Below are positions 22,690-31,027 of a stretch of DNA of 54,675 nt, piece after piece. The first letter of the stretch is position 1, and every line of letters starts with the position of its first letter. The stretch lies in the NCBI GenBank assembly GCA_934203105.1, contig CAKPYQ010000010.1:1-54675 (forward strand). Direction: 5' to 3'. The notes beneath the pieces are model-generated. The model ran no database searches, was not told the origin of the DNA, and saw nothing but the letters and a program-made list of their open reading frames with translations. The DNA is from an uncultured Alphaproteobacteria bacterium. GTDB taxonomy: Bacteria > Pseudomonadota > Alphaproteobacteria > CAAHEQ01 > UBA3637. Made by a program: the position numbers and the translations under genes.

Positions 22690-25311
22690 TTAAGCCTCTA
22701 TTTTTCCGTGACAATGCTTGAATTTTTTACCGCTGCCGCAAGGACATAAATCATTGCGACCCACATTTGAAAAATCCAGCGGCTTTTTATCCGAAGCAGG
22801 CTCTGATCCTTCTTGCAAAGCTTGATTTTCAGCCTCGACCGGAGCAAGACGCAATTGAGCGCGCGCCAACAAAATAGTCGCTTGTTCACGGACGCGGGAA
22901 ATCATATTTTCAAACAGAGTAAAGGATTCTTTTTTATACTCATTCAACGGGTCTCGTTGCCCGTAAGCACGCAAACCGATTGCACGCTTTAAGAAATCCA
23001 AAGCCTGCAAATGTTCTTTCCACATCTGATCAACGGTTTGCAACAAAATGCTTTTTTCCAACGAACGGACAATTTCCGGCGGAAAATCTTTATGCTTATC
23101 TTCCATCCATTGATCGGAAACTTTTATTACTTCCGCTTTTAATTTTTCGGCATTAGCGTCGTCACCGGCCAACCATTCTTGGATCGGCAAATCCATCGCC
23201 GTCAATCGAGCCAATTCTTGACGCAAACCGTCCAAGTCCCATTCTTCGGACTTGCTTTTGCTTGGCATAAAGTAATCGATTGTATCCGATATAATTTCGT
23301 GACGCATATCCTTTAACATATCGTGAACGGACTCGGCAGCCATTAACTCTTTGCGTTGATTAAAGATCACCTTTCGTTGATCGTTCATCACATCGTCGAA
23401 CTTTAACAAGTTTTTACGCGCGTCAAAATGGAATTGTTCGACTTTTTGCTGCGCTTTACGAATAGCTTTTGAAATCCAAGGGTGAGAAATGCGCTCTCCT
23501 TCCGGAATGCGGAAAGTTTTTAAAATCGTTTTCAACCTTTCTGCACCGAAAATACGCATTAAATCGTCTTCCAAAGATACAAAGAAAACGGAACGACCGG
23601 GATCGCCTTGACGACCGGAACGACCGCGCAACTGGTTATCAATACGGCGATTTTCGTGGCGCTCTGTACCAATCACACACAATCCACCGGCTTGCAAAAC
23701 TTTTTGTTGACCTTCGGCAATTTCAGCTTCTATCCGAGACGTGATTTTTTGGCGTTCATTTTCATCTGTCACACCGTCCAATGCTTCCTTTAAACGCAAC
23801 TCCAAATTACCACCCAACTTAATATCTGTACCACGACCGGCCATATTCGTCGCAATCGTCACAGCGGACGGCGCACCGGCTTGTGCAATAATCATCGCTT
23901 CGCGTTCGTGATTTTTCGCGTTCAAAACTTCAAACCGGATATTGGTGTTTTTTTGCAACAAATCCGCCAACAATTCCGACTTTTCAATCGAGGTTGTACC
24001 AACCAACACCGGCTGACCTTTGGCATGCGCCGCTTGAATTTCTTTCAACACAGCCGCATATTTTTCGCGTTCTGTTCCGTAAATCGCATCTTGCTCATCA
24101 ATACGCGCAACCGGTCTGTTTGTCGGGATTTCCACAACACGCAAATTATATGTCGAATCAAATTCGCCGCTTTCAGTCATCGCTGTGCCGGTCATACCGG
24201 ACAATTTCGGATACATACGGAAATAATTTTGGAAAGTAATTGATGCCAACGTTTGGTTTTCCGGTTGGATCGTCACACCTTCCTTGGCTTCCAAAGCTTG
24301 ATGCAAACCGTCCGAATAACGGCGGCCTTCCATAATGCGTCCCGTAAATTCGTCAACGATCACAACCTTGTCATCTTTGACGATATAATCCACGTCACGC
24401 GTAAACATTTTGTGTGCGCGCAAAGCTTGTTCCACATGGTGAACCAACGAAATATTTTGCAAATCATACAAAGAACCGCTTTGCATAATGCCTGCGTCAC
24501 GCAACCATTGTTCCACAGCATCTGTACCGGCTTCCGTCAAGCTGATTTGACGATGTTTTTCGTCTTTTTCATAATGCTCCGGCTGTAAATTATTCATAAT
24601 TTTATCGACCGCAATATAGCGTTCGGAAGAATCTTCCGCCTGACCGGAAATAATCAACGGCGTACGCGCTTCATCAATTAAAATGCTGTCCACTTCGTCG
24701 ACAATTGCATAATTAAACGGGCGTTGAACCATATCTTCCAAACGATAGCGCATATTGTCACGCAAATAATCGAACCCGAATTCGTTGTTTGTTCCGTACG
24801 TCACATCGCAAGCATACGCGGCTTTACGTTCTTCGGTGTTTAATTCATGGCATACGCACCCGACCGTCAAACCCAAAAAGCGATAGATTTGTCCCATCCA
24901 ATCCGCGTCACGTTTGGCCAAGTAATCATTCACCGTCACGACGTGAACGCCCTTACCCGTCAAGGCATTTAAATAAACCGCCAACGTTGCCACCAAAGTT
25001 TTACCTTCACCGGTTTTCATTTCGGCAATTTGGCCTTGGTGCAAAACAATACCGCCCAGCAACTGCACATCAAACGGACGTTGATGTAAAGTCCTTTTTG
25101 CTGCTTCACGAACAACAGCAAAAGCTTCGACCAACAAATCGTCCAAAGTTTCGCCCTTTGCCAAACGATCCCGAAACTCGTCCGTTTTGGCCTTTAATTG
25201 CGCGTCGCTCAAAGCTTCTGTCTGAGGTTCCAAAGCGTTAATTTGACGCACTTTTTTCATTAACTTTTTGATATATCTTTCGTTCGCCGAGCCGAATATT
25301 TGTTTTAGCAT
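22690..25311 (-). CDS. secA: Preprotein translocase ATPase SecA
   Basis: SecA drives Sec-dependent export through SecYEG. The 873-aa length is typical. Nucleotide-binding domain 1 carries Q-I-A-E-M-K-T-G-E-G-K-T (Walker A) and V-D-E-V-D-S-I-L-I-D-E-A (DEAD-like Walker B). NBD2 contains T-N-M-A-G-R-G-T-D-I-K-L-G-G and L-R-G-R-S-G-R-Q-G-D-P-G. The C-terminus has the zinc SecB-binding motif C-P-C-G-S-G-K-K-F-K-H-C-H. A ribosome site AAAGG lies 10 nt before the ATG. It is downstream of tRNA-Arg on the same strand with a separate promoter candidate. The many secreted proteins in this window are potential clients. Confidence 0.99.
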   Translation of the reverse strand: MLKQIFGSANERYIKKLMKKVRQINALEPQTEALSDAQLKAKTDEFRDRLAKGETLDDLLVEAFAVVREAAKRTLHQRPFDVQLLGGIVLHQGQIAEMKTGEGKTLVATLAVYLNALTGKGVHVVTVNDYLAKRDADWMGQIYRFLGLTVGCVCHELNTEERKAAYACDVTYGTNNEFGFDYLRDNMRYRLEDMVQRPFNYAIVDEVDSILIDEARTPLIISGQAEDSSERYIAVDKIMNNLQPEHYEKDEKHRQISLTEAGTDAVEQWLRDAGIMQSGSLYDLQNISLVHHVEQALRAHKMFTRDVDYIVKDDKVVIVDEFTGRIMEGRRYSDGLHQALEAKEGVTIQPENQTLASITFQNYFRMYPKLSGMTGTAMTESGEFDSTYNLRVVEIPTNRPVARIDEQDAIYGTEREKYAAVLKEIQAAHAKGQPVLVGTTSIEKSELLADLLQKNTNIRFEVLNAKNHEREAMIIAQAGAPSAVTIATNMAGRGTDIKLGGNLELRLKEALDGVTDENERQKITSRIEAEIAEGQQKVLQAGGLCVIGTERHENRRIDNQLRGRSGRQGDPGRSVFFVSLEDDLMRIFGAERLKTILKTFRIPEGERISHPWISKAIRKAQQKVEQFHFDARKNLLKFDDVMNDQRKVIFNQRKELMAAESVHDMLKDMRHEIISDTIDYFMPSKSKSEEWDLDGLRQELARLTAMDLPIQEWLAGDDANAEKLKAEVIKVSDQWMEDKHKDFPPEIVRSLEKSILLQTVDQMWKEHLQALDFLKRAIGLRAYGQRDPLNEYKKESFTLFENMISRVREQATILLARAQLRLAPVEAENQALQEGSEPASDKKPLDFSNVGRNDLCPCGSGKKFKHCHGKIEA

Positions 25312-25347
25312 TCCATTTAAACCTTTCTATAAAATGTTATTCTTTCA

Positions 25348-25376
25348 TACATAGATTTCAAATGTACAAAAGTCAA
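25348..25376 (-). promoter_or_regulatory. Candidate promoter of secA
   Basis: On the minus strand TTGACT (25376-25371), a 17-bp spacer and TATGTA (25353-25348) lie about 37 nt before the secA start. The -10 is weak. Confidence 0.4.
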
Positions 25377-25394
25377 GCGATGAAATTCATTTTT

Positions 25395-25471
25395 TGGTGT
25401 CCTTGGCGGGAGTCGAACCCACGACCTTGGGATTAGGAATCCCACGCTCTATCCTGCTGAGCTACAAGGAC
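25395..25471 (-). tRNA. tRNA-Arg (CCT anticodon)
   Basis: The minus strand folds with acceptor GTCCTTG/CAAGGAC, anticodon stem TGGGA/TCCCA enclosing TTCCTAA (anticodon CCT), T arm GGTTCGACTCC and encoded CCA. It decodes AGG. Confidence 0.97.
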
Positions 25472-25490
25472 ATCTCATCGCAGATATTAC

Positions 25491-25519
25491 TTTATAGACT
25501 AAAAATCAAGTTTTGACAA
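25491..25519 (-). promoter_or_regulatory. Promoter of tRNA-Arg
   Basis: On the minus strand TTGTCA (25519-25514), a 17-bp spacer and TATAAA (25496-25491) precede the tRNA by about 20 nt. The -35 overlaps that of the divergent hprK promoter. Confidence 0.65.
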
Positions 25520-25541
25520 GCTTTTTATCTTGTATTATATT
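25513..25541 (+). promoter_or_regulatory. Promoter of the hprK operon
   Basis: TTGACA (25513-25518), a 17-bp spacer and TATATT (25536-25541) lie about 22 nt before the hprK ATG. Confidence 0.7.
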
Positions 25542-25563
25542 ATAAAATTAAGAAAGGAAAAAA

Positions 25564-25977
25564 ATGTTAATTCACGCTTCTTGTGTTCGGTGGCAGGACA
25601 AAGGGATTTTGTTAATGGGATCGTCCGGAGCGGGCAAATCCTCTGCCGCTTTGATGTTGATGGAAAAAGGCGCGGTTTTAATTGCCGACGACTATGTTCA
25701 AATCGAACAAAAAGACGGGCAACTGTTTGCCAAATGTCCCGATACGATTTTCCAAAAATTGGAAGTGCGCGGCATTGGAATCGTCACGATAAAAAACGCC
25801 ATACAGCAAACGCCGCTTGATTTAGTTATTGCTTGCACGCCGGACTTTGCAGCTGTCCCCCGTATGCCCGAGCATCAAGCATGGAAAGCGTTTGATACAT
25901 CGCTTCCCTTGTTCCGTTTATGCCCGTTTGAAAACACTTTTCCGTCAAAAGTCGGCTTGGCCATCGCGGGATTGTAA
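25564..25977 (+). CDS. hprK: Short HPr kinase/phosphorylase
   Basis: HprK phosphorylates HPr on a serine. At 137 aa this is only the C-terminal kinase domain, as in alphaproteobacteria; Gram-positive HprK is about 310 aa. The Walker A is M-G-S-S-G-A-G-K-S-S (K25), followed by A-D-D-Y and the HprK signature L-E-V-R-G-I-G-I-V. The start is supported by GAAAGGAA. The order hprK, mannose-type EIIA, HPr is the conserved alphaproteobacterial regulatory PTS cluster; the sensor kinase/response regulator genes often found upstream are replaced here by tRNA-Arg and secA. Confidence 0.93.
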   Translation: MLIHASCVRWQDKGILLMGSSGAGKSSAALMLMEKGAVLIADDYVQIEQKDGQLFAKCPDTIFQKLEVRGIGIVTIKNAIQQTPLDLVIACTPDFAAVPRMPEHQAWKAFDTSLPLFRLCPFENTFPSKVGLAIAGL

Positions 25978-26048
25978 CACTTTTTTTCTTGCACTTTTTT
26001 TCGCGACGTGCTACAACATTTTTATCAACAAATTGCAAGGATATGATT

Positions 26049-26447
26049 ATGATTGGGATTTTATTAGTCACTCACGGACATTTAGCCTCCGAAATGATCA
26101 AAGCGATGGAACACGTCATAGGTCAGCAAACACAAATCGACACTGTTTGCATAGAAGAAAATGACGATGTCGAAGCAAAACGTCAGGAAATCGTTGAAAA
26201 AGTAAAAGCTTTAAACAGCGGCGACGGTGTTTGCATTACAACGGATATGTTCGGCGGAACGCCGTCCAACTTGGCTATTTCCGTCATGCAAGGCAATCAA
26301 GTAGAAGTCATTGCGGGTTTAAATCTACCGATGTTAATTAAATTGGTTCGATCACGTGATCTGCCTTTGGAAAAAGCGGCCGTCGAAAGCGCCGACGCCG
26401 CACGCAAATATATTAACATAGCTTCGGAGTTATTGAAAAATGGCTGA
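26049..26447 (+). CDS. PTS EIIA component, mannose family (regulatory)
   Basis: The 132-aa protein starts M-I-G-I-L-L-V-T-H-G-H-L-A; H9 is the expected phosphorylation site of mannose-type EIIA. It also has T-T-D-M-F-G-G-T-P-S-N-L-A and I-A-G-L-N-L-P-M-L, both typical. The frame opens at 25989, but the Shine-Dalgarno AAGG (26037-26040) is 8 nt before the ATG at 26049 and only 2 nt before that at 26043. There are no EIIB/C/D genes nearby, so it probably regulates rather than transports. It overlaps HPr by 8 nt. Confidence 0.92.
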   Translation: MIGILLVTHGHLASEMIKAMEHVIGQQTQIDTVCIEENDDVEAKRQEIVEKVKALNSGDGVCITTDMFGGTPSNLAISVMQGNQVEVIAGLNLPMLIKLVRSRDLPLEKAAVESADAARKYINIASELLKNG

Positions 26448-26721
26448 TAATTTTTTATCCTCATCAGTTGAAATCGTCAATAAAAAAGGCTTGCATGCCA
26501 GAGCGGCCTCTTGCTTTGTTAAGTGCGCCGAACAATTTGACGTCCAAATCTGGGTTGAAAAAGACGGTAACCGCGTTTCGGGCAATTCGATTATGGGGTT
26601 AATGATGTTGGCCGCTGCAAAAGGCAGCCATATCACGCTGCTGATCAGCGGAAAGGAAGCCGATCTTGCAATGGACGCATTGACAAAACTAATTGCCAAT
26701 CGCTTTGGCGAAGAAGAATAA
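26440..26721 (+). CDS. ptsH: HPr phosphocarrier protein
   Basis: The 93-aa protein has the active-site motif N-K-K-G-L-H-A-R-A-A with H19 as the EI-dependent phosphorylation site. It also has the regulatory serine region G-N-S-I-M-G-L-M-M-L-A-A with S50 as the probable HprK target. It is translationally overlapped with the EIIA gene. EI (PtsP or PtsI) is not in this window. Together with hprK and EIIA it forms a regulatory phosphorelay linked to nitrogen and carbon status in related bacteria. Confidence 0.95.
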   Translation: MADNFLSSSVEIVNKKGLHARAASCFVKCAEQFDVQIWVEKDGNRVSGNSIMGLMMLAAAKGSHITLLISGKEADLAMDALTKLIANRFGEEE

Positions 26722-26729
26722 AGCTTTTT

Positions 26730-27932
26730 TTATTTGATGTTTTTCTTTGGCGTTTGATACAACAGTTTTTGGATATAGTATCCTTGAAACAACGACAAAC
26801 CCAAAGTTTGCCCCAATTCAATGGCACGTTTATCATCAACGCGACATAAAATAATGCGTTTAGGGTCGTTTGATTGAACTGCCTTGATAAAAGACGACGT
26901 CGTTGCCGTGTTTAACAAATCCGGCGACCAAATCAATTTTACAAAATCCGCACCCAATTTTTCGCGATCAATCAATGGCAAAGAATCCCCCGAAACCATA
27001 TCGATACACAACCGATAACCTTGTTCGGCAATATAGCTGCGCGCCGCCAAAAAAGCCGGCAAATTACTGAAAATGTCGTGTTGTTTTATCTCCAACAAAA
27101 TGCTTTGCTTAAACAAAGGATCAATGCTTTCGTCAAAAACCTGAAAATCGGGGCTTAAAATCGTTTTAACCGCGATGTTCAAGCTGAAATTCTTACGAAA
27201 AGCCCCCGCATCGTGATGCGTCATATTTTCCAAAACACGCTTATCCAACGTTTCAAGCAAGCGATCCAATAACCACGTTGATTGATAAATGTCCACCGTC
27301 GGACAAAGCGCTTTTTTCAAATCCGCCAACGCGACATATATTTCTTCGAACAACTCCACCGGTCGCGCGTGGCCAACCAAAGCACAAACCGCTTGACGGC
27401 GCATTAAATTCGACAAATCTGCCTGCTGCAAAGACTTTTCCAACTGCGCCAGCAATGCCGGCGTAAAGGGCATTTCAAAATGCGCTTCGGGCAACACAGG
27501 CACAAGCGGCGTGGCTTTTGCACCCGCGGGTGCAGAGCTGGTGCGCGTCGGTGACTTGCTTGCCTTTGACAGCGCCTTTAATTTATTTAAGTCTTCTTTG
27601 ACACGATACAGGCTGTAAAACGGGCTTTTACCTTTTAAATCGCCGGTCAAAGACAAACCTAAATTAAACTGAATCTTAATCAGCAACGCGGCAATATCGT
27701 CTTGATGATTTTCCGGAAAGTAAATAAAAAGCCGCATTTCATCTGCGCCCTGCAATACTAGGCATCTTTTTTCCTGTTCGGCTTGGTTCAGCAAAGACTT
27801 AACCTCGGCGATTTTTTCAATGGGGCTTAACCCCGCGATGACGTCCAAGTTTAATTGCAACATTAGCCCTTTGGCCGTTTGAGGCGTCAATTTATCCAAA
27901 AAGCGAAACAAGGCATTGGGTGTGAAAATCAT
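26730..27932 (-). CDS. Degenerate GGDEF/EAL-like protein, second of a pair
   Basis: The 400-aa protein has an N-terminal region in which L-Q-G-A-D-E-M occupies the place of a GGDEF motif. A Ser/Ala/Pro-rich linker follows at about 140-165. The C-terminal domain has EAL-like architecture: N-F-S-L-N-I-A-V, L-L-E-I-K-Q-H-D in place of the E-x-T-E strand, and final G-L-S-L-F-Q-G-Y-Y-I-Q-K, which matches the terminal L-Q-G-Y-Y of EAL proteins. The catalytic EAL glutamates and metal ligands are not evident, so a c-di-GMP binding or scaffold role is more likely than catalysis. GGAGG precedes the ATG at 27932, which overlaps the upstream paralogue's TGA (ATGA). Confidence 0.65.
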   Translation of the reverse strand: MIFTPNALFRFLDKLTPQTAKGLMLQLNLDVIAGLSPIEKIAEVKSLLNQAEQEKRCLVLQGADEMRLFIYFPENHQDDIAALLIKIQFNLGLSLTGDLKGKSPFYSLYRVKEDLNKLKALSKASKSPTRTSSAPAGAKATPLVPVLPEAHFEMPFTPALLAQLEKSLQQADLSNLMRRQAVCALVGHARPVELFEEIYVALADLKKALCPTVDIYQSTWLLDRLLETLDKRVLENMTHHDAGAFRKNFSLNIAVKTILSPDFQVFDESIDPLFKQSILLEIKQHDIFSNLPAFLAARSYIAEQGYRLCIDMVSGDSLPLIDREKLGADFVKLIWSPDLLNTATTSSFIKAVQSNDPKRIILCRVDDKRAIELGQTLGLSLFQGYYIQKLLYQTPKKNIK

Positions 27933-29227
27933 ATTTTCGCCTCCTTCAACGGAATATAAGCGTCCAAATGCGCTTCGTGAACGCACGCCAAGCGCACAGA
28001 TCCGCAAACAACGCTATGCCGCAACCGGCAATCCGACAAAGAACATTCCTGGCCGAACGTACACGCGTTTTTGGAAACCGCCGCCAACAACGTATCCACA
28101 AAATGACCTTGAAACAGTTCTATTCCAACCTCTTTGCCAAAAATCAACGCGTCTTCCGAACCGCTGCGCGCCAAAATAATCGTTTTATCTTTTTGCTCTT
28201 TTAAAAAACGTTTCAGTAAAGGGGCACACTCTTTTAATTTCGGCGACCAAAAAATTTTATAACAATCCACATCAAACGGCGTCATTGGCACAAACTCTAA
28301 TTCATTAACGCCGACGCCGTCCAAAGCAACCACCACACCGGCTTGTTTTAATTTCGTGCAAGCCTTGCGATACTGCGGCAAATTGTGCAAAATGTCAGCC
28401 ATTTGAAATTCGACCATTAAACGACTTTGCAACGTCGACAACATTTTATCAAATATCGGCAAAAAAACGCTTTGGACGTTTAAGTTCAAGCTGATCAACG
28501 GCGGAAAGCGTTTAAAGTTTAACCCGCACAAAGCCGACATCATTCGCCGATCCAAAGTATCCATCAACATTGAAAACAAAGCTTTATCCGCCGTCACATT
28601 CAAATGCGGCGCAAAGGTGTTTTGCAATTCGGCCAAAGAAGTAAAAAACTCTTGCCCAAACTCTTGACGAGCGCTTTTTTCGTTAAATGAAACAATCGTT
28701 TGGCGACGAATAAAGTTTTGCGTATTGCTTTGTTCGATTTTATATAATAATTGCTCTAAAATCTCCGGCGACAATTCTTGTGTTGACGGCGTGACAGACA
28801 ACCTTTGTTTGGGGGCCTCGTCATTTTTAGCAACAAAAGTTTCGGCTTGCAACAATTTCAACAATTCGTCCTTGTCACGATTTAAAAAGAATATGTGTTG
28901 AAAAGCGGCACGCCCTTGCGATGAAATGAAAAAATCATCGGCAAAAAGCCCCTTGATTTGATACAAAATATCATCGATCACGTCCAAAACCGGATTGGCC
29001 GTCAGCAATAAAAAATCATTATTTGATAACAAAAACAAACGAGCTTGGGCATGATTTAAAAGCGGTTCAAATAACTTTGAAACAATTTCCAATTGACGAT
29101 ACCCGCGATTATCCGGCTGCAATTTCGACATAGCCACATACACCGCGCAAAAAGGAATACCCAAAGGTTCAATCCTTTGCAAAGCTTCTATGACCTGTTC
29201 TTCGGGGGATAAAATCTTTTTTTGCAT
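27929..29227 (-). CDS. Degenerate GGDEF/EAL-like protein with C-terminal cysteine cluster, first of a pair
   Basis: The 432-aa protein has an N-terminal region where L-S-N-N-D-F-L-L-L aligns by eye with the GGDEF strand. The C-terminal domain is EAL-like: S-L-N-L-N-V, then M-V-E-F-Q-M-A-D-I, V-V-V-A-L-D-G-V-G-V-N-E-L (compare I-A-L-D-D-F-G-T-G) and I-E-L-F-Q-G-H-F-V. The true EAL motif is missing. After the domain a cysteine-rich tail (about 390-420, C-T-F-G-Q-E-C-S-L-S-D-C then V-V-C and L-A-C-V-H) could bind a metal or Fe-S cluster; the downstream paralogue lacks it. The two genes are ATGA-coupled and presumably work together. Confidence 0.65.
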   Translation of the reverse strand: MQKKILSPEEQVIEALQRIEPLGIPFCAVYVAMSKLQPDNRGYRQLEIVSKLFEPLLNHAQARLFLLSNNDFLLLTANPVLDVIDDILYQIKGLFADDFFISSQGRAAFQHIFFLNRDKDELLKLLQAETFVAKNDEAPKQRLSVTPSTQELSPEILEQLLYKIEQSNTQNFIRRQTIVSFNEKSARQEFGQEFFTSLAELQNTFAPHLNVTADKALFSMLMDTLDRRMMSALCGLNFKRFPPLISLNLNVQSVFLPIFDKMLSTLQSRLMVEFQMADILHNLPQYRKACTKLKQAGVVVALDGVGVNELEFVPMTPFDVDCYKIFWSPKLKECAPLLKRFLKEQKDKTIILARSGSEDALIFGKEVGIELFQGHFVDTLLAAVSKNACTFGQECSLSDCRLRHSVVCGSVRLACVHEAHLDAYIPLKEAKI

Positions 29228-29263
29228 TTGTTTTCCTTGAAAAAAATATCCTGCGCGCCGATT

Positions 29264-29815
29264 TTATGCATTCAAGCGACAAAACAACAATCGATTGCGC
29301 CCATACGATCGATCGTCCGTTAAATGAAAACCGGCGGGAAGAATATTTTCTTCGCTGTTTTCGATTTCAACAATAATCAGCGTTTCTTCGTCCAACCAAC
29401 CTTTTGCCTTTAACGCCGTTAAAGCCTTTTCCCACAATTCTTCGCGATAAGGTGCGTCCATAAAAATAATCTGAACGGGGCGAGTCGTAAACGGCGGACA
29501 CGTCGCGTCACACATCAAAATATGGGCATTTTCAAAATCTGCCGCGTTGGTTTTTAAGCACTTTAAAGCCGGCGGATGATTTTCCATAAACAACGATTCT
29601 TTGGCGCCACGCGATAAAGCCTCCAACCCCACGGCCCCTGTACCGGCAAACACATCCAAAAAAACAATGTCTGACCAATTTTTATCTTCGCGCATCAACA
29701 TCGATGTTAAAATGTTAAACAAAGACTCACGCGCTTTGTCCGACGTCGGGCGCGTTTTTTCGTCCGTCGGAGTCATTAAATTTTTACCGCGCTTAAAGCC
29801 GCCTACAATTCGCAT
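29264..29815 (-). CDS. rsmD: 16S rRNA (guanine(966)-N(2))-methyltransferase RsmD
   Basis: The 183-aa protein has the usual RsmD order: M-R-I-V-G-G-F-K-R-G-K at the N-terminus, T-R-P-T-S-D-K-A-R-E-S-L-F-N-I-L, and the SAM motif L-D-V-F-A-G-T-G-A-V-G-L-E-A-L-S-R-G. The catalytic N/D-P-P-Y motif reads D-A-P-Y here, with alanine for the first proline. It overlaps the end of rluB by 13 nt and is probably co-transcribed with it. Confidence 0.93.
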   Translation of the reverse strand: MRIVGGFKRGKNLMTPTDEKTRPTSDKARESLFNILTSMLMREDKNWSDIVFLDVFAGTGAVGLEALSRGAKESLFMENHPPALKCLKTNAADFENAHILMCDATCPPFTTRPVQIIFMDAPYREELWEKALTALKAKGWLDEETLIIVEIENSEENILPAGFHLTDDRSYGRNRLLFCRLNA

Positions 29816-30534
29816 CCGATTTGCTCCTTTATGACTTTATAGGGGATTTCTTTGATTTCGCCTTTGCCCAAATTGCCCAATTGAAAAGGCCCATAGGCAA
29901 TGCGGATCAAACGTGACACCTGAAACCCGAAACTTTCCATCATTTTACGGATTTCACGATTTTTTCCTTCGGTCAACGTCACCAATATCCATTGATTTTT
30001 ACCACCCGATTGCGTGCTTTCAATCTCTATTTTACACGGCGCATAATGAATGCCTTTGATGGTCAGGCCTTTTTGCGCTTTTATAATCATCTCCGACGTC
30101 ATTTGCCCGTGAATGCGAACGCGATATTGACGGCGCCAACCGCGGCTGGGCAATTCAATCGATCGCGCAACTTGACCGCTGGTTGTCAACAACAGCAAGC
30201 CTTCCGAATTCAAATCTAACCGCCCGACCGAAACCACGCGCGGCATACTTTTAGGCAAAGCATCAAACACCGTCGGACGCCCCAAAGGATCCTTAAAAGT
30301 TGTTAATAATCCGACCGGTTTATGATAACACCACATACGGACTTTTTCGGGCTTTTTCAAAGCAACCCCGTCAACAACAATTTCGTCCGTATCCGAAACA
30401 ACAAAAGCAGGGGTGAGCAGCTTTTGACCGTTCACTTCAACTCTGCCGTCCAAAATCCATTTTTCCGCGTCGCGTCTGGAACATAATCCGGCCGCGGCGA
30501 TTTTTTTTGCAATTCGTTCTTTCTTTTCTTCCAT
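29803..30534 (-). CDS. rluB: 23S rRNA pseudouridine synthase, RluB/RsuA family
   Basis: The family makes pseudouridine in rRNA (position 2605 of 23S for RluB). The N-terminus is an S4 RNA-binding domain (R-I-A-K-K-I-A-A-A-G-L-C-S-R-R-D-A-E-K-W-I). The catalytic motif is G-R-L-D-L-N-S-E-G-L-L-L-L-T with the active-site Asp. The C-terminus has G-K-N-R-E-I-R-K-M-M-E. From 30534 it has 243 aa; an in-frame start at 30564 exists but would extend toward tadA and has no ribosome site. A TATAAT sits 11 nt before 30534, so the 5' untranslated region may be very short. RluB and RsuA cannot be told apart firmly by eye. Confidence 0.88.
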   Translation of the reverse strand: MEEKKERIAKKIAAAGLCSRRDAEKWILDGRVEVNGQKLLTPAFVVSDTDEIVVDGVALKKPEKVRMWCYHKPVGLLTTFKDPLGRPTVFDALPKSMPRVVSVGRLDLNSEGLLLLTTSGQVARSIELPSRGWRRQYRVRIHGQMTSEMIIKAQKGLTIKGIHYAPCKIEIESTQSGGKNQWILVTLTEGKNREIRKMMESFGFQVSRLIRIAYGPFQLGNLGKGEIKEIPYKVIKEQIGCEL

Positions 30535-30580
30535 GATTATGATATTATAACGACTAAACAACATAAAAGGAAGAAAAAAA

Positions 30581-31027
30581 TTGCAAAAAATTATTCAATC
30601 GGCTTTGGCGATGGCAAATCAAGCTTTTTGCGCGGGAGAAACGCCCGTCGGCGCCGTGGTTTTCGATACGCACAGCAAGCGCATTTTATGCCAAACGCAT
30701 AACTTGGTTGTCACAAACAAGGACCCGACTGCCCATGCGGAAATCTTGGCTTTGCGTGAAGCCGGCAAGCTATTGAACAATTTTAATTTGTCGGGATATT
30801 CCATTTTTGTTACATTAGAGCCTTGTGCGATGTGTGCAGCGGCTTTATCTTGGGCGAAAATTGACAAGGTTTTTTTCGGCGCATACGATGTAAAATCCGG
30901 TGCGGTAGAAAACGGCGTTCATTTATATGAACACAAAACAACCCACCATAAACCGGAAATCATCGGCGGGATTGATGAAACCGAATGCGCTCGTTTAATG
31001 AGTGATTTTTTTAAAGGATTAAGATAA
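30581..31027 (+). CDS. tadA: tRNA adenosine(34) deaminase TadA (TTG start)
   Basis: TadA converts A34 to inosine in tRNA-Arg(ACG). The 148-aa protein has zinc motifs T-A-H-A-E-I (His and catalytic Glu) and P-C-A-M-C (two Cys), plus G-E-T-P-V-G-A-V. The start is TTG, supported by AAGGAAG 7-8 nt upstream and by the N-terminal helix I-I-Q-S-A-L-A-M-A-N-Q-A-F that the enzyme needs; the next ATG would delete most of it. The stop overlaps the xseA start (TAATG). Confidence 0.95.
   Translation: MQKIIQSALAMANQAFCAGETPVGAVVFDTHSKRILCQTHNLVVTNKDPTAHAEILALREAGKLLNNFNLSGYSIFVTLEPCAMCAAALSWAKIDKVFFGAYDVKSGAVENGVHLYEHKTTHHKPEIIGGIDETECARLMSDFFKGLR

Noticed and set aside
25326..25394. Terminator for tRNA-Arg
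   Set aside because: Only a short ATGAAATTCAT palindrome with a T-run was seen; too weak to call.
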